Shown here one piece after another: positions 60,168-64,000 of a stretch of 64,000 nt of DNA. Source of the DNA: Polytrichum commune (lineage: Eukaryota; Streptophyta; Polytrichopsida; Polytrichales; Polytrichaceae); assembly GCA_950295325.1 (NCBI GenBank), contig OX485805.1, positions 27,081,501-27,145,500 of the forward strand, given 5' to 3'. Made by a program: the position numbers and the translations under genes. Position 1 is the stretch's first letter. Every line of letters begins with the position of its first letter. The notes under the pieces were generated by a model. The model ran no database searches. It saw only the letters and a list, made by a program, of their open reading frames with translations, and was not told the DNA's origin.

Positions 60168-61150
60168 ATGATCTTAGACATTTCATGCTAGCCTTGAAGA
60201 CTAGGACATTTGAATACCGACAATGTTTGTGCACAACCTCATGTATGTGGGCCGACTTCATGACCAAGATGTGCATAGAAGAGTATGTGCAACAACATTT
60301 GAGAAGATCCATTAGTTTTGAAGTTCAAAAATTTCAAGTTGGGGCATCTAGTAATTTTTCTAATCTTGAATAGTAGTATGAATGAGCACTTTACACTAAA
60401 ATTTGAACCCTTGTGTTCAATATTATAATACATAAATGTTGGATTTTACATCTCATGATTTGGAGTTCAAAAGTCTATTCTACATGGTGTTCAAAGTTCA
60501 TTGACTAGACAATGGGTGTCTCTCATCTTGGGCACGAGTTTTACTTTTTCAGGCGATTGGATGGATGCATTGCCCAAATTGCTAGAAATAGTTTACATTT
60601 ATAATGTGCAATGCCCATGAGCAAGCGAGTTTGTCTACCACTCAAGCCTTAATGATCAACAAATCGCACTTCATAGCAATGTTCTCCTTTAAATGCAACA
60701 AAACCTTACAACACTTGCATCTATATTTTCTCGCAAACATATAAGAATCTTTGTGCCAAGTAGAAGGGGGAAGAGGGGCAATAATGATAGTAACATGGCA
60801 TCATGAAGCACTTGAATATAAAAGAGGAGGCCCCTCATGCTTAAGTTTAAGAATTTGTATATGCTATAGAATAAACATTAGAGTTATATCCTTAATAAGA
60901 CGGGATTAACCATCCATCCATGGTTTGGAGGTAAGCTTTCATCTTGTCTTCGGTGTATTAATTAAATACTCTCCACTTCCAACAAATGCTCCGGATATAG
61001 AGTGGCCGAACCCACCAAACCCGCAACTCCCTCGAGCCTCTCAAGAAGTTTCCAAGCTCAATTCTCACGAAACTTGGGAGTAAACACCAGTGAGGTTGAG
61101 GGGTTGATCACACCGGCCACTTTTGGCACCATTTGTCGGCATCTCTAGCT
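60167..61150. other. Non-coding stretch
   Basis: No gene or delimited element. The frame 60128-60373 begins inside the CT run and is spurious. Confidence 0.35.
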
Positions 61151-61376
61151 CAGTGATCGGGGAGATTTTTGGGCATAATCAGTTGAGATCCTAGTGTTTG
61201 CAAGTCCAACCGGTTACATGTTGACATCCTTCGGTTTTTCTATATTAATTTGAGATATATTCCATAAACTCCTCTACAATGATCAGTAATTCTCCTGAAG
61301 TCTTGAACTTCAACCGGTTATCTCTCAAACTCAATCGGGTCATCCGTAACTAACTGTTGGTTCTCCCTGATCATTG
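61151..61376 (+). mobile_element. hAT-like 226-bp element, best copy
   Basis: The ends CAGTGATCGGGGAGA and the inverted TCTCCCTGATCATTG form an imperfect 15-bp TIR starting CAGTG, as in many hAT elements. The flanks CTCTAGCT and CTCTTGTT agree at 6 of 8 positions. Internal ACCGGTT motifs recur, as in the copies at 7112 and 16290. Confidence 0.75.
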
Positions 61377-61865
61377 CTCTTGTTGTAATAGTGTGAAAAG
61401 TGGTAGGCCAACATCTATTTCTCAACACAATCCCCAACAATTTCACGGCTGGAACCGGACGCAAAGTTTGGTGTGATCGGACCCTAAGAATAGAAGGGAA
61501 AACTATTCTAGAATGTGTTCATTTATAAGTCACCAACACAATAAAAGCAAGCTACACAAGAATAGACGTGCATTATGAAACTTGGGAGTTTCTTCTTCTT
61601 CTTCTTCTTGTGTTTCACCCTCTACCTGACCGTTAAAGGAGAGCTTTAAAGCAACATGACTCCATCATGTAACGGACTTCAGGAGGCTGGAGCGTTATAG
61701 ATATTAGAACCGCATAGTAACTTAATAAGCGTGCTCACGATTCATTGCTCCATTTGTCAGGGAAATCATCCTTGGTCACCGGAATAGTGAACCGAAATCC
61801 CTGCATTAGGGTTAACTGGCTTTCCCACCCACTACCGTAATTAGTGGTGGCTCCACTGACCACTA
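61377..61865. other. Non-coding stretch
   Basis: A CTT run of about seven units lies at 61590-61610. No gene is seen. Confidence 0.35.
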
Positions 61866-62084
61866 CACCATTTATGATATTTAGTGTCACTTACTATTTG
61901 GGATTACGCAATGCCATAATTCATTTGCAATCGCTGAACTCTCATTTTTTTTTACCAAAAGGGCAGACTTGGTTGTTTTATGGAACATGAACATCTTTAC
62001 GTGGTAAAAATTTACATCAATAGTAAAAAGATATAGCACTACATAACTTCGAATAGTAAGTGATACTAAATACCATATATGATG
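61866..62084. mobile_element. Group A MITE
   Basis: The 219-bp element is flanked by TA (61864-61865, 62085-62086). The termini are CACCATTTATG with ATATTTAGTG, and the inverse of CATCATATATGG with TATTTAGTA. A partial extra terminus (TTGTTTATGGTATTTAGTGT) follows at 62095-62115. Confidence 0.85.
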
Positions 62085-62377
62085 TACTCCTACATTGTTT
62101 ATGGTATTTAGTGTCATGTACATTATTTGCGAAGGGCTTAAACTAGATGTCTAGAGGACTCCAAGTGTCACGCCTGCTAATTGCAAATATGATACCATTC
62201 ATCAACATAAGTTTCTTTCTAAAACTAAAAACAATAATATCTACATTATGACAATTAGAGTAGCGCATTGGGATACTCTAGATGATAGTTTAGTATGTAA
62301 GGGGAAGATCTCTTTGAGCGTACTAATGGTAAGTGTCATGTGTTTACATTATAGTATGCAAGAGGGAGATACTCTAA

Positions 62378-62742
62378 GGGCCGGTTTACACTACGGTGGA
62401 GAAGTCCACCGGTCATGAAAAAAAGGGCGTTTCTCAATTGTGATTGGTTGAAAATGCAACTCTTGACCGGTGGGTGTTTACACTAGGTGAAGAAAACAAT
62501 GTTGGTGAACTTTTCTCATGGATGATAAAATGACATGTAGGCGGCACTTTTTGGAGTTGGGCTTCTCCGGCCTCTTGAGGCCGGACAAGAAACTCCTCCT
62601 CCGGAGAAGCCCAACTCAATAAAAATATTTTATTGCCTTTAATTCTTCTCCGGCACATCCACCATTTGCCTCATATAACCATGTCTTGGCCAAGCATTCT
62701 TGACCGACCGGAGGCCTTCTCCACCGTAGTGTAAACCGGCCC
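62378..62742. mobile_element. Tourist-like MITE inside the palindrome's left arm
   Basis: The 365-bp element is flanked by TAA (62375-62377, 62743-62745). The ends GGGCCGGTTTACACTACGGT and GGAGAAG form a perfect 27-bp TIR with the right end. The palindrome's arm text (ATACTC before, GCATGCTAATGG after) continues across it. Confidence 0.93.
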
Positions 62743-63106
62743 TAAGCATGCTAATGGCAAGTGCTATTGGTGTACACTTTAGTCAACTTATAGACCATTG
62801 TGTAACACATGCATGCACCTTGCAACACTATTGAACATACTCATGCCAAGATATTAGTAAACGCACTTGAACGCCAAGTGTCATGAGGTGACAATCATGA
62901 TGAAATTGTTGGTCATTAGTGTAACCTAGCATGCACCTCAAAATAGGGTAAGTGACACTTTTATGCATGTGACACTAAATAAAGTAGAAGTACACCATTT
63001 ATGGTATTTAGAGTCACATGCGTAATAATGTCACTTCCTCTATTTTGAGGTGTATCGTAGGTTACACCGATGATCAACAACTTCACCATAATTGTCACCT
63101 CATGAC

Positions 63107-63766
63107 CAGAGTTTGGGAAGTTTTTGAAGCCTTAGTGGCTAATTGCCGGTAGTTGCTACGAAGGGTCGGATTTTTTCCAATTTACATCGGCAAGAGCCGG
63201 TCTTTTGTAAAATCAATCAGCCAATTGCCTATATTTTCATATTTTCATTGGCCAATATCTGATTAAATGGAATTCATATCGGCACTAATTGTTTTAAAAA
63301 TGTATGAAAAGTTATTAGAAATCATTTCTTAGTACAAAATCTTGAATAAGTGAAAAGAAAGGCATGTTCAAAACTTTAAATTTGAAGAGTTAATATCCTT
63401 GACAGGAATTGAACCTAGCAATGCCTTCACCGCTTGAAGGCCAAGGGTCCCCCAATTCTTCATAGAAGCAATTGGATTTGGTCATGGAAAGGTTGCATTA
63501 TTCAAGAAGTTTAAGGTTTAGGGTACTTCCTCAAGTGCATCATCAGATGCCCCAGACAAATAACGCTCTGGATGCTTCCGGCTGAAATCCAGTAACTCAC
63601 AAGAAGAATCGGCTACATTTCCGGGACATTTTTTGGTCCATCGGCTAATTGCCGGAGGATTGAAATTACAGTCGGATTGCCATCCGATGGTTGGAAATTT
63701 GGACCGGCCATGAGGGAAAATCCATCGGCTAATAATGAACTAGCCGTCGGTTTTCCCCGAACATAG
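63107..63766 (-). mobile_element. Non-autonomous hAT element, short copy, inside the palindrome's right arm
   Basis: The 660-bp element is bounded by exact CTCATGAC duplications (63099-63106 and 63767-63774). The undisturbed site can be seen in the related text near 13910-13930 (AAGTGTCATGAGGTGACA, inverted). The ends CAGAGTTTGGGAAG and, inverted, CTATGTTCGGGGAA match those of 17087-18007. It lacks the 262 bp between GCCGGAAG and TCCAGAGCG but keeps the reading-frame tail and the tRNA-like fold. Confidence 0.93.
63397..63446 (-). other. tRNA-like fold, second copy
   Basis: On the minus strand CCTTGGC pairs with GTCAAGG, where a C-to-T change turns one G-C pair into G-U and so keeps the stem. 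The D-arm-like CTTC/GAAG and T-arm-like AGG-TTCAATT-CCT hairpins are unchanged. Confidence 0.6.
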
Positions 63767-64000
63767 CTCATGACACTTGGCGTGCAAGTGCGTTTCCCAA
63801 CATCTTGGCATGATCATGTTCAATAGTGTTGCGAGGTGCATGCATGTGTTACACAATGGTCTACAAGTTGACTAAAGTGTACACACATGACACTTGCCAT
63901 TAGTATGCTCAGAACATCTCCCTTTCGCATACTAAAATGTAAACACTTGACACTTGCCCACTACTATGCTCAAGAAATATCAACCCCTTGCATACTCAAA

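Larger units (their letters stand above)
62291..64000. repeat. Large imperfect palindrome with two insertions
   Basis: The left arm (62291-62981) and right arm (63004-64000, cut by the window end) are inverted copies around a 22-base centre. Removing the Tourist element from the left arm and the hAT element from the right leaves about 325 bp each. Matched pairs include GCACTTGAACGCCAAGTGTC, ACACTATTGAACAT, AGTCAACTT-TAGACCATTG and the centre-proximal CATGTGAC/GTCACATG. A single-arm relative lies at 13690-14040. No coding sequence is present. Confidence 0.85.

Noticed and set aside
1-64000. CRISPR arrays, operons, rRNA genes or LTR retrotransposon genes
   Set aside because: No spaced identical short repeats of CRISPR type, no rRNA text, and no gag, protease, integrase or reverse-transcriptase frames were found; the exon-intron structure is eukaryotic.

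Overview
The window reads as nuclear DNA of a land plant with a large, gene-poor genome. The evidence is one plant-specific RING gene with spliceosomal GT-AG introns, a short interstitial TTTAGGG array at about 5.69 kb, many plant-type MITEs, tRNA-derived SINEs, and almost no open coding space elsewhere. I cannot name the species; a non-seed vascular plant (fern or lycophyte) is only a guess.

Only one protein gene can be supported, at 40952-43894 on the plus strand. It has four coding exons and encodes a 422-residue BOI/SBP1-type RING E3 ubiquitin ligase. A GA/CT- and CAGA-rich leader lies upstream (about 39.65-40.95 kb). Directly downstream, the last part of its RING exon is repeated twice more with a period of about 161 bp, and the 3' flank is repeated in further degenerate units to about 45.1 kb.

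The rest is mostly transposon-derived. Several element groups can be defined from their ends. (A) MITEs of about 217 bp have TA target-site duplications and termini built as CACTA(N11)TAGTG half-palindromes (820, 6888, 7864, 12812, 24536, 30664, 52191 with 52290 nested in it, 53716, 61866). (B) Tourist/PIF-Harbinger-like MITEs have GGGCC-type ends and TAA/TTA duplications (7354, 8129, 26179, 62378). (C) Non-autonomous hAT-like elements have 8-bp duplications (17087-18007, its inverted relative 63107-63766, 28131-28415) and there is a 220-bp family at 1048, 7112, 16290 and 61151. (D) Two tRNA-derived SINEs lie at 6496 and 30871. (E) Foldbacks and hairpins occur at 11225, 12163, 14503, 20222, 21581, 31281 and 62291-64000. 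Several local tandem arrays (22.3-23.6, 25.2-25.6, 48.3-49.1, 49.5-49.9, 53.3-54.5, 58.5-58.8 kb) and many microsatellites fill the gaps.

Nested insertions give a relative chronology. A group A element is interrupted by another at 52 kb, a SINE cuts a group A end at 30.87 kb, and a large palindrome at 62.3-64 kb has received a Tourist element in its left arm and a hAT element in its right arm. The most unusual object is the hAT element pair. Both copies keep exact 8-bp duplications, both carry a 50-nt segment that folds like a tRNA without an anticodon arm, and both carry the end of a reading frame that looks like a captured host exon.
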